From assembly GCA_937879855.1 (NCBI GenBank), contig CALFMO010000050.1, forward strand, positions 1 through 64,000: a stretch of 64,000 nucleotides of DNA, given 5' to 3'. The position numbers were made by a program, and so were the translations under genes. The DNA comes from an uncultured Acidobacteriaceae bacterium. GTDB taxonomy: Bacteria; Acidobacteriota; Terriglobia; Terriglobales; Acidobacteriaceae. The notes under the pieces are model-generated. The model saw only the letters and a program-made list of their open reading frames with translations, was not told the DNA's origin and ran no database searches. Positions 52,359 through 61,485 of the stretch are shown piece by piece. Every line of letters begins with the position of its first letter. Positions within the stretch are counted from its first letter, which is position 1.

Positions 52359-53639
52359 ATGTTGCTGCACCTGTTTCGTCTGACCCTGCTGCTGATCTGT
52401 GTCTATACGGTCCGCCATTATTGGTTCACTTTAAATCGTCTCTTCGGCCGCCAACGTCACCCATACATAGACCTGGAGAATGCCGCCTGGCCAGCCGTCA
52501 CGGTCCTCATCGCCGCTCACAACGAAGAGGCGGTGATCAGCGATATCTTGAGGGCTCTGCTGGAAGTCGATTACCCCCGGGAACGCCTCACAATCATCCC
52601 AGTTAACGACCGATCGACCGACCGGACCCGCGAGATCATCGATGCGTTCGTGGTCCAACACCCATTCGTCGAACCCTTTCACCGTACCGGAGGTAAGCCG
52701 GGGAAGGCGGCCGCATTGAAGGACGCCATGGAGCGCGTGACCAGTGAGATCGTCCTGATTTTCGACGCCGATTATATTCCGGGCAAAGCTCTCATCCGCC
52801 AGTTAGTCGCACCCTTTTTCGATCCTGAGATCGGTGCCGTCATGGGCCGGGTGGTGCCGCTGAACGTTGGCAAGAAGTCGTTGACGCGCTTGCTGGATTT
52901 GGAACGTTCGGGCGGCTATCAAGTGGATCAGCAGGCGCGCATGAATCTGCACTTGGTGCCTCAGTACGGTGGCACCGTAGCCGGTGTGCGCAAGAGCGCG
53001 CTGGACGAAATCGGTGGTTGGAACGAGGATGCGCTCGCCGAGGACACCGACCTTACCTACCGATTGCTGCTGGCGGGGTGGAAGACGGCTTATGAAAATC
53101 GCGCAGAGTGCTATGAGGAGGTTCCGGAGCGCTGGCCCGTACGCGTGCGCCAGATCAAGCGCTGGGCCAAAGGTCACAACCAGGCGATGGCTCGTTATCT
53201 CTTCGGCCTGGCAAAGTGTTCCGGGCTTAGCAAATTGGAACGCATCGATGGCACGTTGTTGTTGGGTGTTTACCTCATGGGCCCTGTGCTGCTGTTGGGA
53301 TGGTTGCTCGCTGTCGTCCTCTTCTACAACGGGGCGCAAATTGGCGGCGGCCTGACCGTGCTCGCGCTGGGCGCGTTTACTACGCTTGGGAACTTTGCCG
53401 CTTTCTTCGAGATCGCCGCCGCCGCGCGGCTCGACGGCTCGCGCCAACGAATCCGCCTGTTGCCGCTTACCCTTTTCGGATTCACCGTTAGTCTCATCAG
53501 CGTTTCGCAAGCTGCATGGCAACAAGTGCAGGAGAGCATCTTCGGCGCGCGGCAATTAGTGTGGCACAAGACCGAGCGCTCGCGCACCGCGCCCGTGCTC
53601 GAGGATCGCCTGCCGGTTGTGTTGGAGGAGTCTGTATAA
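52359..53639 (+). CDS. Processive family-2 glycosyltransferase (YaiP/PgaC/cellulose-synthase-like)
   Basis: 426 residues. An N-terminal membrane helix (about 4-20) precedes a GT-A domain with TVLIAAHNEEAVI, Asp in NDRSTDRT, FDADYIPG (DxD), EDTDLTYRLL (catalytic Asp) and QIKRWAKGHNQ (QxxRW-type, here QIKRW). Three or four membrane helices end the chain. The full D, D, D, QxxRW set marks a processive inverting synthase that extends and exports a beta-linked polymer. Its stop is immediately followed by the next ATG. No PilZ domain is visible. Confidence 0.95.
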   Translation: MLLHLFRLTLLLICVYTVRHYWFTLNRLFGRQRHPYIDLENAAWPAVTVLIAAHNEEAVISDILRALLEVDYPRERLTIIPVNDRSTDRTREIIDAFVVQHPFVEPFHRTGGKPGKAAALKDAMERVTSEIVLIFDADYIPGKALIRQLVAPFFDPEIGAVMGRVVPLNVGKKSLTRLLDLERSGGYQVDQQARMNLHLVPQYGGTVAGVRKSALDEIGGWNEDALAEDTDLTYRLLLAGWKTAYENRAECYEEVPERWPVRVRQIKRWAKGHNQAMARYLFGLAKCSGLSKLERIDGTLLLGVYLMGPVLLLGWLLAVVLFYNGAQIGGGLTVLALGAFTTLGNFAAFFEIAAAARLDGSRQRIRLLPLTLFGFTVSLISVSQAAWQQVQESIFGARQLVWHKTERSRTAPVLEDRLPVVLEESV

Positions 53640-54710
53640 ATGTCGTCCTGGGCCCCTCTTGCGTTGACTACCCTCACTGCGGTGCTGCTCGCTTTGCCGG
53701 TGACCCCTGCGCTTTACGAATTATGGAAACGTGCTGATGCCACGCCGCTGCCCACGTCTCGCCATGACGGCAGGATCACCAACTTCGCCGAAACTTTCCG
53801 ATCGCGACTTCAGCCCCTGCTTCCACAGTTGGAGAGATGCCGCAATCAACGCGATCTGCTCAGAACCTGCATTGAGGGAATGGAAGTCCTGCTCGTGGGT
53901 CGTGACGGGTTCGATTTCGATCCGTCCCTGACTAAAGGCGTAGCCGCGGTAATGTTGAGCGAAGCTCCGATGATTCCCGCGGAGCGTCTGGTCGAGGCCG
54001 ATGTGTTTACGAACTGCGGGTTGAGCTTAGGGGAACGCGCCGCCCTTCGCGCCGCATGGTGCGGAGGTGATGCTGCTCTGGGGAAAGACAGCGCGGTCCT
54101 TCGTTGGCTCCACGCTGACGGCAGCATTTTTCTCAGCCCGGGAAGCAGCGCGTATGGCCGCCTTTCTGCCCTCCATTCGATCCAGCTGGCCCCGGGGTGC
54201 TCATTTGAACGGATGTCTGCTCCCCAAATCGTCACCGTCGATCGCGATCAGGCAGACGGGCTCCTAGCCGCGCGTGATGCACGCGAAGCCTGCAGCTCTT
54301 CCGACGTCAGCGCGATGGTTACGACATCGCAACCGCGGCTTCGCATTCAGGGAAATTTTAGTCTTGCTCCCGGAGAGACTCTAAGCGCAAACGTCATTGC
54401 CACGGGCCACGTGCACTTCGGCTCCGGCTCGCGCCTCCTGGGCAGCGCCAAGAGTTACAAGGATACCGTTGTCGATGAGGCAGCTTGTGTGCATGGCAGC
54501 ATCGTCAGCGGAGGGACCATCCACCTGGGCCAAGGATGTTTTGCAGCTGGCCCGCTCCTGGCGGAAGAGGACGTGGTGATTGCCCGCGGCAGCCGCGTCG
54601 GCGAGCCCGATGCACTTACTACGATTTCGTCATTAGGGATTCAAATCGCACCCGGATGCCAGGTACACGGAACGGTTTGGGCGCGCGTACGCGGAATCGT
54701 CGAGGCCTAA
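53640..54710 (+). CDS. Bactofilin-like / polymer-forming beta-helix protein of the exopolysaccharide operon
   Basis: 356 residues. One N-terminal hydrophobic helix (LALTTLTAVLLALPVTPALY) anchors it. A mixed region up to about 225 follows, then a right-handed beta-helix-like part (about 228-350) with short repeats: LRIQGNFSLAPGETL, VIATGHVHFGSGSRLLG, ACVHGSIVSGGTIHLGQGC, FAAGPLLAEEDVVIARGSRV. This resembles bactofilin polymerisation domains. It could scaffold or localise the synthase at the membrane. It starts with no gap after the GT2 gene and overlaps the next gene by one base (TAATG). Confidence 0.7.
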   Translation: MSSWAPLALTTLTAVLLALPVTPALYELWKRADATPLPTSRHDGRITNFAETFRSRLQPLLPQLERCRNQRDLLRTCIEGMEVLLVGRDGFDFDPSLTKGVAAVMLSEAPMIPAERLVEADVFTNCGLSLGERAALRAAWCGGDAALGKDSAVLRWLHADGSIFLSPGSSAYGRLSALHSIQLAPGCSFERMSAPQIVTVDRDQADGLLAARDAREACSSSDVSAMVTTSQPRLRIQGNFSLAPGETLSANVIATGHVHFGSGSRLLGSAKSYKDTVVDEAACVHGSIVSGGTIHLGQGCFAAGPLLAEEDVVIARGSRVGEPDALTTISSLGIQIAPGCQVHGTVWARVRGIVEA

Positions 54711-55729
54711 TGCGCGCTCGATCGGCTCGGCTGGGGATGATGATCGTAGCAGTTCTGTGTTGCGGGCTAACGCCAGTAGACGCAACAACTTTTTACCCCG
54801 CGACTTTGCAGGCACCGGATGGCGCGATGACGCTCAGTCCTGGAGGCAACTACGTGGAGCCGTACTTTGCTACCAAGGCACTGATTGTCGCGCAGGACGG
54901 AGGCTTGGATGTCCGGGATGCGGCCCTCGCCTGGATCCGCTGGAATTTACCCCGGCAACGGCGCGACGGATTGTTTCGTCGATTCTGCCGGACGAACGGC
55001 GAATGGCGCGACTGCGCCCCCGCCGACGCGGACGATTCCATGCTGGCGCTGTGGATGCAGTTGCTCTACCGCATGGCTCCTGCCACCGGCATGCCTCCTG
55101 AATGGCAGCACAGCGTCACGCTTGCCGCGAAGCAACTGGCAAAGCTGCGCAACCGGAGGTTGGGCGTGTATCACATCTCGGATCGCAATCATGTAGCTCT
55201 GTTCATGGACAACATTGAGGTCTATGCCGCGCTAAAGGATGTCGCTCGCGTGCAGTTGCGCTTGCACGATCCGGCTGCTGCCGCTACCGACGCACAAGCC
55301 GAGCACCTGGCAGGCGCCATCCAGCGAATCTTTTGGGATCGTCGCGCCCATCGCTTTCGTCCGTCGATGCAAAAGAGCCGTCCTGCTTTCTATCCCGACA
55401 GTGTGGCCCAAGTTTATCCCTGGCTGGCAAATGTGAATGGTCCCGGTCAGGACCCGCGCCAGGCCTGGGAACAGTGGAAAAAGACCTTTGGCGCCGGCTG
55501 GATCGAGCGGCGTTATGACACTCATCCCTGGGGTCTCGTGGCGCTTGCGGCAGAAAAATTGGGTGACGCGAAGTCGGCCGCGTGCTGGACTTCGCAATCC
55601 GGATCCTTGCGTGAAAGTAGCTCGTGGAATGTGTTGGAAGAAGCGGTGTGGCAGTCGCTGCGGGCTCGTTTCGCCCAGCCGCAGTGGTTGGATCCTCAAG
55701 CCTGTTCGGCTCTCATGGCGCAACCATGA
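54710..55729 (+). CDS. Exported glycosidase-like protein, (alpha/alpha)-barrel type
   Basis: 339 residues from ATG at 54710, which overlaps the previous stop (TAATG). A signal peptide (MMIVAVLCCGLTPVDA) leads to a helical domain with DADDSMLALWMQLLYRMAP, NHVALFMDNIEVYAALKDV and TFGAGWIERRYDTHPWGLVA. The helix pattern with acidic pairs suggests a six-hairpin or GH8-like polysaccharide hydrolase, as commonly encoded inside exopolysaccharide operons, but I cannot fix the family. It may trim or release the polymer in the periplasm. It overlaps the deacetylase gene by 4 bp (ATGA). Confidence 0.72.
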   Translation: MRARSARLGMMIVAVLCCGLTPVDATTFYPATLQAPDGAMTLSPGGNYVEPYFATKALIVAQDGGLDVRDAALAWIRWNLPRQRRDGLFRRFCRTNGEWRDCAPADADDSMLALWMQLLYRMAPATGMPPEWQHSVTLAAKQLAKLRNRRLGVYHISDRNHVALFMDNIEVYAALKDVARVQLRLHDPAAAATDAQAEHLAGAIQRIFWDRRAHRFRPSMQKSRPAFYPDSVAQVYPWLANVNGPGQDPRQAWEQWKKTFGAGWIERRYDTHPWGLVALAAEKLGDAKSAACWTSQSGSLRESSSWNVLEEAVWQSLRARFAQPQWLDPQACSALMAQP

Positions 55730-57642
55730 AAAAGGGCCTCAAGTACGTCTGCATCGCAGCCCTGGCACCGCTCCTGATTTTTGCCAGGTTGAGCTACGTG
55801 CATCGCCACGATGGAGCATCGCTGGGCGTGGGCGCGGATACTCTGCTTCTGCTGCTTCCTGACGAGGTTGAGTTCAGCACGCCAGCGGTGCGGGAGTGGC
55901 TGGACGCCGCCAGCGAAGAAGGTCTTCACGTGGAGCCCATTCATGATTCCGACTTTCTCGATCCACTCACTGCGATTCACGCTGCTGGAGTGATTCTTCC
56001 CGACCAACTGCATCGTTCCGCGAACGACGTGCTGATCGGCGAGCTCTATCGTTACACCCGTAGCGGCGGGAACCTGATGATTGTCTACGATGCGTGCACC
56101 TGGGACCTGAATGGCCGTTTTCCGCCAGGTGATTCGCGTCTCTCCGCTCTGGTCGGCGTGCGATATGCGCTCTACGATCTTTATCAAACTTCAACGATGG
56201 GGCCGGTTCAAGTCACGGGTACGTCGACAGCGATGCGTCAATTGGGCATCCCGCCCGGAAGCTTCGTTCCGGTGGATCGCGGCGGCAAGTTGGCCCAGTG
56301 GCGGCGAGTTGCCGCGCGGGATGAGGCAGACGCAAGGTTCGCGTTTGTGGCTTACCAGTATGGCGACATCGACTACCCGATGTTCCGCACGCTCGGCAAC
56401 TTTGATGGCACCGCGTTGCTGAAATCCAAGCGCGGCCTAGCCGCCGGCTACCGGCACGAAGGACTGGGGAACGTGCTCTTCGTGAATATGCCGCTGGGAT
56501 ATCTGGCGTCGCGCACCGACGGTCTGTTGCTGCATTCCTTCCTTCATTTTTTTGGTGTTCAAATGCTGGGACTGCCCTACCTGGGCTCGGTTCCCGACGG
56601 TGTGGGGGGCCTGGTTTTCAACTGGCATATCGATGCGCACTCATCATTAAAGCCTCTGAAGACGTTGGCCGATGCCGGCATCTTCGACCGTGGCCGGTTT
56701 TCCGTCCACTTCACCGCCGGGCCTGATGTCGATGTCTTCGGCGACCACAAAGGACTCGACATCCTGCACGACGCCGAAGCCCAGAAGTGGATTCGCTATC
56801 TGCTCGCGCGCGGAAATTCCATAGGCAGTCACGGCGGTTGGATTCACAACTACTTCGGCAGTCAAGTCAGCGACGACAACGAAAAGAGCTTCGATAAATA
56901 TCTGGAGATGAACAAGGACGCGCTGGAACAAATTTCGGGCACTCGCGTGACCGAGTACTCCGCCCCGGTTGGCAACCATCCCGCCTGGGTGACGCGCTGG
57001 CTGGAACGCAACGGCATTGAGGCCTACTACTTTACGGGTGACGCCGGCCTTGGGCCGACGCGCGTCTATCGCGGCACGGAGCGCGACGGCTCCAACATCT
57101 GGGCCTTCCCCGTGCTTCACATGGGCAAGGAAGCCAGCCTGGAAGAAATGGGCTTCGACGACGTGCCCATCGGCGCGGTGCGCGACTGGCTGCTTGAAGT
57201 CACGGACTTTACCGTGCGCCAGCACGCGGCCCGCTTGGTGTATGCGCATCCCTTCGGGGCGGAACGTTTCTTCCCCACATTGCGCGCTTGGCTCGACAAC
57301 GCTGACGCCCTGCAGGCGGAAGGCAGGTTCCGCTGGTACACCATGACTGAGCTGGCAGGATTTCTCAAACAGAGGGATTCGGTTCAATGGTCGCTGCTTC
57401 GCAGCTCCGACAACAAAATCACGCTGCGCGCTTCCCATCCCAACACGCTCGCCCATCAAACCTGGATCTTTCCGCAGTCAGAATACGGCGACGCGCAGGT
57501 GGTGAAAGGGAAAGCGACGCTGAGAGTGCAAGATGGGATGATCCTGCTAGCGGCCGGCGATGGCCGCCAACTCGATGTCGAATTTACGCTGCGCCACAAC
57601 CGCGATCACTTGAAAGTCGAGACCGTTGAGGCCAAACGATGA
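55726..57642 (+). CDS. NodB-like polysaccharide deacetylase-type protein (YaiS/PgaB-like role)
   Basis: 638 residues from ATG at 55726. An N-terminal membrane or signal segment (YVCIAALAPLLIFARLSYV) is followed by a glutamine-amidotransferase-like domain (about 35-270; GVILPDQLHRS, GGNLMIVYDACTW). Next is a polysaccharide-deacetylase barrel (about 290-560): VFNWHIDAHSSLKP (Asp/His), GNSIGSHGGWIHNY (metal His) and EYSAPVGNHPAW. It would remove acetyl groups from the nascent polymer in the periplasm. The gene is coupled to both neighbours by ATGA overlaps. Confidence 0.85.
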   Translation: MKKGLKYVCIAALAPLLIFARLSYVHRHDGASLGVGADTLLLLLPDEVEFSTPAVREWLDAASEEGLHVEPIHDSDFLDPLTAIHAAGVILPDQLHRSANDVLIGELYRYTRSGGNLMIVYDACTWDLNGRFPPGDSRLSALVGVRYALYDLYQTSTMGPVQVTGTSTAMRQLGIPPGSFVPVDRGGKLAQWRRVAARDEADARFAFVAYQYGDIDYPMFRTLGNFDGTALLKSKRGLAAGYRHEGLGNVLFVNMPLGYLASRTDGLLLHSFLHFFGVQMLGLPYLGSVPDGVGGLVFNWHIDAHSSLKPLKTLADAGIFDRGRFSVHFTAGPDVDVFGDHKGLDILHDAEAQKWIRYLLARGNSIGSHGGWIHNYFGSQVSDDNEKSFDKYLEMNKDALEQISGTRVTEYSAPVGNHPAWVTRWLERNGIEAYYFTGDAGLGPTRVYRGTERDGSNIWAFPVLHMGKEASLEEMGFDDVPIGAVRDWLLEVTDFTVRQHAARLVYAHPFGAERFFPTLRAWLDNADALQAEGRFRWYTMTELAGFLKQRDSVQWSLLRSSDNKITLRASHPNTLAHQTWIFPQSEYGDAQVVKGKATLRVQDGMILLAAGDGRQLDVEFTLRHNRDHLKVETVEAKR

Positions 57643-58511
57643 AGAAGCTTGTGCTCGAAGCAATGATCCTCTTCCTCGGATGCGTGCTCACTTGCGCCAC
57701 GTCCGGCGCACAGGTCAATGGCGGCGCCGCCTCTGCGCCGGGATCGAGTCTGCCTGGATTGGGTCCGCTTGCCTTGGGATTGGACGGCCCGGGATACATC
57801 GAAGTTGGCGGCAGCCACAGCTCTCTGACCGCGGGCAATCCTGACTGGAACGATTTCTACGCAAGGGGAATGCTCTCCGGTGGTCGCAATATTTTGAATG
57901 CAGAGCTTACGCGCGAAGCGCGTTTTGGGGATAACGGCTGGTTCGGTGATCTGGGCTTGACTCGCACCCTCTCAGAAAACTGGTATGCGCAGGCATCTGT
58001 CGGCGGCAGCGTAGGCGGATTTTTTCTGCCTAAGCTTCGCACCGATGCGTTCATTCACCGCAAACTGCTCCAGCGACGGCAACTCGTCGCGACGATTGGC
58101 GGCGGTTACGATCACAGCCGGACGATCGCCTACGACTGGAGAGTCCAGGCAGAAGGCGCCTATTACTTTCAGTATCCAGTCGTGCTGCAAGGCGGATTGA
58201 TGTGGACCCACGCCACCCCAGGAAATATTCTCGCGCGCACGCAATACATCGCCGCTAGCCAGGGGCACGACAAAGAACACTTCGTGACGCTTCGCTACCA
58301 GTGGGGCCGCGAAGGATATGAAGTACTTGGGACTCCCAATGCGCCAACCCCAGCCTTCAATGTGCTCTTCGATTTCCCCATCCGCACCATCACCGCTACG
58401 TGGCGGCAATGGATCGGGCCCAACTGGGGGCTGAACATGAACGTGGAACAACACCAGGAAACTGCCTACCACCGTATAGGAGGCACCATCGGTGTATTCC
58501 TCGATTTCTAA
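57639..58511 (+). CDS. YaiO-family outer-membrane beta-barrel protein
   Basis: 290 residues with a signal peptide (ILFLGCVLTCATSGA). A barrel of alternating aromatic strands follows from about 45: YIEVGGSHSSLT, NAELTREARFGDNGWFGDLG, WYAQASVGGSVGGFF, HFVTLRYQWGREGYE, and a final FDFP to GVFLDF. The end in Phe and spacing match YaiO-family proteins. In E. coli yaiO neighbours yaiP (a GT2) and yaiS (a deacetylase); the same three types occur here. It is probably the export porin for the polymer. Confidence 0.87.
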   Translation: MKKLVLEAMILFLGCVLTCATSGAQVNGGAASAPGSSLPGLGPLALGLDGPGYIEVGGSHSSLTAGNPDWNDFYARGMLSGGRNILNAELTREARFGDNGWFGDLGLTRTLSENWYAQASVGGSVGGFFLPKLRTDAFIHRKLLQRRQLVATIGGGYDHSRTIAYDWRVQAEGAYYFQYPVVLQGGLMWTHATPGNILARTQYIAASQGHDKEHFVTLRYQWGREGYEVLGTPNAPTPAFNVLFDFPIRTITATWRQWIGPNWGLNMNVEQHQETAYHRIGGTIGVFLDF

Positions 58512-59322
58512 GCTTGGTGGGCAAGATCGCCGGCTGCCGGCGCATCTCGAAGCCATTCGGCGCCTCGGTTGGCGTGGGGGCGTGATTACACCGCACCGTG
58601 CCTTCGTTCGTCTGCGTTTGCGACCTTGGCGTGCAATTGAAAGCACAGCGATAGCTCTTTTGGGAACAGGCTCTTGGATTGCCCTGCTGCCCGCCGTTGG
58701 CCGCTTTTGGGGCCACATCCTGACATTTTGGGGAAGCCGGCTCGATCTTAAGAGCGAGGTCATTCTCGTCCCGCAAGGATGGGGCAGCCACATTCACTTC
58801 GCGTTGCCCTGTTTTGGCCTGGCTGCTGGCCCGGCAAGCGGGACCGCCTGGTGGATCACCATCGGAGTCACCGCCTTGGCATTCATCGCCAGTTTCTTGT
58901 TGGCGGAAGAAGCTCTGCCTTGGGCGTACCTGATCCGCGCCTTCTGCCTTCTGCAAGCGACGGCGCTGGGATACTTTGCCGTGGCGTCGGCCCGCTTTCC
59001 CCACGACCTGCCCGGATATACGGTCAGCATGCTGGTATTCAGCTGCATTCTGATCGGGCTCGTGCCGGTGCTGTTTGCCTTTACCTTCTACCTCCTGAAT
59101 TTCAGCTTGCTGCAAAAACTTCTCCTGACGCTAGCCACGATGGCCCACCTCGTGCTGTTTGTGCCTCAGCAATACATGCTTCACATCTATCTGGTGCACG
59201 CGTCAATCTTATTCATGCCCGTCCTTTACTTTGTCTTTGGGCCTTTCCTGGACATTCTCGCTTTCGTCGGCTTCTATTCGTGGGGAATGAGCTGGCAGGC
59301 GCCCGAGCCATTGGATACCTAG
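58492..59322 (+). CDS. Polytopic membrane protein, last gene of the exopolysaccharide operon
   Basis: 276 residues from GTG at 58492, overlapping YaiO by 20 bp; a later start near 58579 is possible. About six membrane helices are visible (AIALLGTGSWIALLPAVG, WWITIGVTALAFIASFLLA, MLVFSCILIGLVPVLFAFTF, LATMAHLVLFVPQQYML, LVHASILFMPVLYFVFGPF). I recognise no family. A conserved-looking Gln-Gln-Tyr segment lies between helices. Position suggests a role in polymer modification or assembly. Confidence 0.72.
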   Translation: MYSSISKLGGQDRRLPAHLEAIRRLGWRGGVITPHRAFVRLRLRPWRAIESTAIALLGTGSWIALLPAVGRFWGHILTFWGSRLDLKSEVILVPQGWGSHIHFALPCFGLAAGPASGTAWWITIGVTALAFIASFLLAEEALPWAYLIRAFCLLQATALGYFAVASARFPHDLPGYTVSMLVFSCILIGLVPVLFAFTFYLLNFSLLQKLLLTLATMAHLVLFVPQQYMLHIYLVHASILFMPVLYFVFGPFLDILAFVGFYSWGMSWQAPEPLDT

Positions 59323-59684
59323 TCCCTGCCTGCTAAACGCGACATTTCAGCCGGGCAACCGTGCTGGGCTCGACCGTCCTGCTTTACTCGAAAGGCCGCA
59401 AACTCCTCATTCTTGCGTCAATACGGGAATTCGTGTATCAACGACGCTTGGCCGCCAGGGAGCGTCGCTTTCGCCGGTGCGGCGTAACTAGAGCTGCTTT
59501 TGGTTGACCCCATCGAATCTGTCGTTTAGATCACCACCCCACTTTAGGCCCTGGACTTCCGATTTTGCGTCAATACAGCGATTCGTGTAATTTGGCTCGC
59601 AAATCCCAGTAGAAACCCCTGATGTTCTCCGCGCACCGGCCGTTTCTGTTTGGGCAATCCCGAACTGCATAATTGGAGGTTGTT
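59323..59684. other. Intergenic region between the exopolysaccharide operon and the Ig/glycosidase gene
   Basis: 362 bp without a supported gene. It holds two imperfect 25-bp direct repeats (next entry) and the GGAGG ribosome-binding site of the downstream gene at 59675-59679. No strong hairpin terminator was found. Confidence 0.6.
59413..59588 (+). repeat. Two 25-bp direct repeats, 151 bp apart
   Basis: Copies at 59413-59437 and 59564-59588 share TTGCGTCAATAC and ATTCGTGTA exactly and differ at three bases between. Centre-to-centre distance is 151 bp. They precede the glycosidase-like gene and follow the exopolysaccharide operon, so they could be regulator-binding sites. Confidence 0.75.
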
Positions 59685-61397
59685 TTGCGAAGCGTCTACG
59701 CCTGCTTATTTTCAGACCGTTCTCCAATCGGCTTCTCGAAATCTTTTTTAAGTCCCGTCGCGCGCTGGCTCTGGTGCAATGCGGCGCCTCTGGTCACACC
59801 GACCGCAGAAACCAAATTTGTGTTTTGCTGCACCGCAGTCGCGACCATTCTCGCGGCCAGTGCATGGGCGCAGAGCGTTTCTGTCAGTTCACCCTCCGAT
59901 GGCACGAGCGTGGCGTCCCCAGTCCACATTGCCGCGAGCGCCAATGGCGGCAATTATCCTGTGAGCGCGATTTGGGTATATGTAGACGACCAACCCGCAT
60001 ATAAGACAGCGAGCGCCTCCGTGAATACTTATCTCTCGCTAGCCGCGGGATCGCACCATGTTGTGACCAATGCTTGGAACTCCATCGGACAGGTAGCCAG
60101 CAGTTCGCAATACATTAGCGTGACTTCAAATGCGGGCGTCGCAATTGCGTCTCCATCCTCCGGTGCTACGGTCAGTTCTCCGGTGCAGTTCGTCGCTTCC
60201 GCCACGGCGCCGAGCGGGCGCGTGATCGACGCGATGCGCATCTACGTAGACAGTTCCAACGCTTATACTGTCGGCGCTGCCAGTATCAACACCGCGGTGG
60301 CAATGGCCCCGGGCGTTCACAGCATCAGCATGCAGGCTTGGGATAACACCGGAGCCGTTTACGTCGAGAACATGAGCGTCACGGTTGGCTCATCAGCGTC
60401 CAACTCGCAGTATCAAAATAATTTCAATGCTACGTCGAATTGGGTCTCGCAGTTCTCTCAGGCCGACGGCGCCCTTCTCTACACACCGCAGGTCATCAAC
60501 CCGTACTACGCCAACATTGCCGCCATCGGCATGACCAAGGATCCCAATCGGATGCCGCAGGTTGTAGGTTGGATCAATTGGTACATCAACCACCTCAACT
60601 GGCCCGACAAATGGGGCCTCTACGGCACTACCTATGACTACAACGTGAACAACGGTGTGGCGACCTCGACCGACAATGCCGACTCGACCGATTCTTACGC
60701 CGCCACTTTTCTGTCGCTGGTATGGAATGCCTGGCAGAGCGGGGACGCGAACGCGCGCTCGACCATAGCAAATCTTTCCTATCAACTCGATGTCGTTGGC
60801 GGAGTGATTATTCAGACGCAGCAAAGCGACGGCCTCACCTGGGCCAAGCCCGACTATCAGATCAAGTATCTGATGGACAATTGCGAAGCATATCGCGGCC
60901 TGCGCGACCTCGCCTCCCTGTACCAGAACGCCTTCGGCGATACGACCAAAGCCGCTTACTACAACGCCGCGGCGAACTCCATGCTGAATGGCATTTTGAG
61001 CATGTGGATGAATGGCAGTTGGGCCGTCTACAAAGATGGAATCGGCAGGCTGGCGGCACCCAACCTAAGTACCTGGTATGCCGACGCCAGCGCCCAGGTC
61101 TTTCCCGTACTGATGGGCGTCGTAAACTCCTCCGACCCGCGTGCTCAGCAAGCCTATGCGGCGTTCAACGCGGCTTGGCCGGGTTGGCCCACCCTCTCGT
61201 TCAACTCGCAGGACCCGTTTCCGTGGTGCCTGATCGTCGAGGGTGCCGCCGCCATGGGTGATCGGAACCGCGTTGCCACCTACATCAGCACGATGCAGAG
61301 CAAGTACGTGAATTCCGGCTTCCCCTGGCCGTTCTATAACGCTGAGGCAGGCTGGTTCATGCGTGCGAACAATTACATGCTGGGGCGCGGCTGGTAA
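59685..61397 (+). CDS. Exported Ig-like plus glycosidase-like protein
   Basis: About 570 residues. TTG at 59685 is preferred to the earlier TTG at 59673 because GGAGG (59675-59679) lies just before it. A hydrophobic signal (CCTAVATILAASAWAQ) ends near residue 64. Two Ig-like domains follow (VSVSSPSDGTSVASPVHIAA and VAIASPSSGATVSSPVQFVA), then an all-helical domain (about 250-570) with DNADSTDSYAATFLSLVW, a six-hairpin glycosidase-like pattern similar in style to the protein at 54.7-55.7 kb. It may act on the extracellular polymer. Family unproven. Confidence 0.75.
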   Translation: MRSVYACLFSDRSPIGFSKSFLSPVARWLWCNAAPLVTPTAETKFVFCCTAVATILAASAWAQSVSVSSPSDGTSVASPVHIAASANGGNYPVSAIWVYVDDQPAYKTASASVNTYLSLAAGSHHVVTNAWNSIGQVASSSQYISVTSNAGVAIASPSSGATVSSPVQFVASATAPSGRVIDAMRIYVDSSNAYTVGAASINTAVAMAPGVHSISMQAWDNTGAVYVENMSVTVGSSASNSQYQNNFNATSNWVSQFSQADGALLYTPQVINPYYANIAAIGMTKDPNRMPQVVGWINWYINHLNWPDKWGLYGTTYDYNVNNGVATSTDNADSTDSYAATFLSLVWNAWQSGDANARSTIANLSYQLDVVGGVIIQTQQSDGLTWAKPDYQIKYLMDNCEAYRGLRDLASLYQNAFGDTTKAAYYNAAANSMLNGILSMWMNGSWAVYKDGIGRLAAPNLSTWYADASAQVFPVLMGVVNSSDPRAQQAYAAFNAAWPGWPTLSFNSQDPFPWCLIVEGAAAMGDRNRVATYISTMQSKYVNSGFPWPFYNAEAGWFMRANNYMLGRGW

Positions 61398-61439
61398 TCG
61401 GCTGGGCTACGCGCAAGGGCTCTTGATTTCCGCAAAACC

Positions 61440-61479
61440 AGCGGCAGTGGCGCTCCTTTTTCGGATCGCCACTGCCGCT
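61440..61479. terminator. Bidirectional terminator between convergent genes
   Basis: AGCGGCAGTGGCG (61440-61452) and CGCCACTGCCGCT (61467-61479) are perfect reverse complements around a 14-nt loop. The hairpin lies between the ends of the plus-strand glycosidase-like gene and the minus-strand HTH gene. Confidence 0.82.
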
Positions 61480-61485
61480 TGTCAT

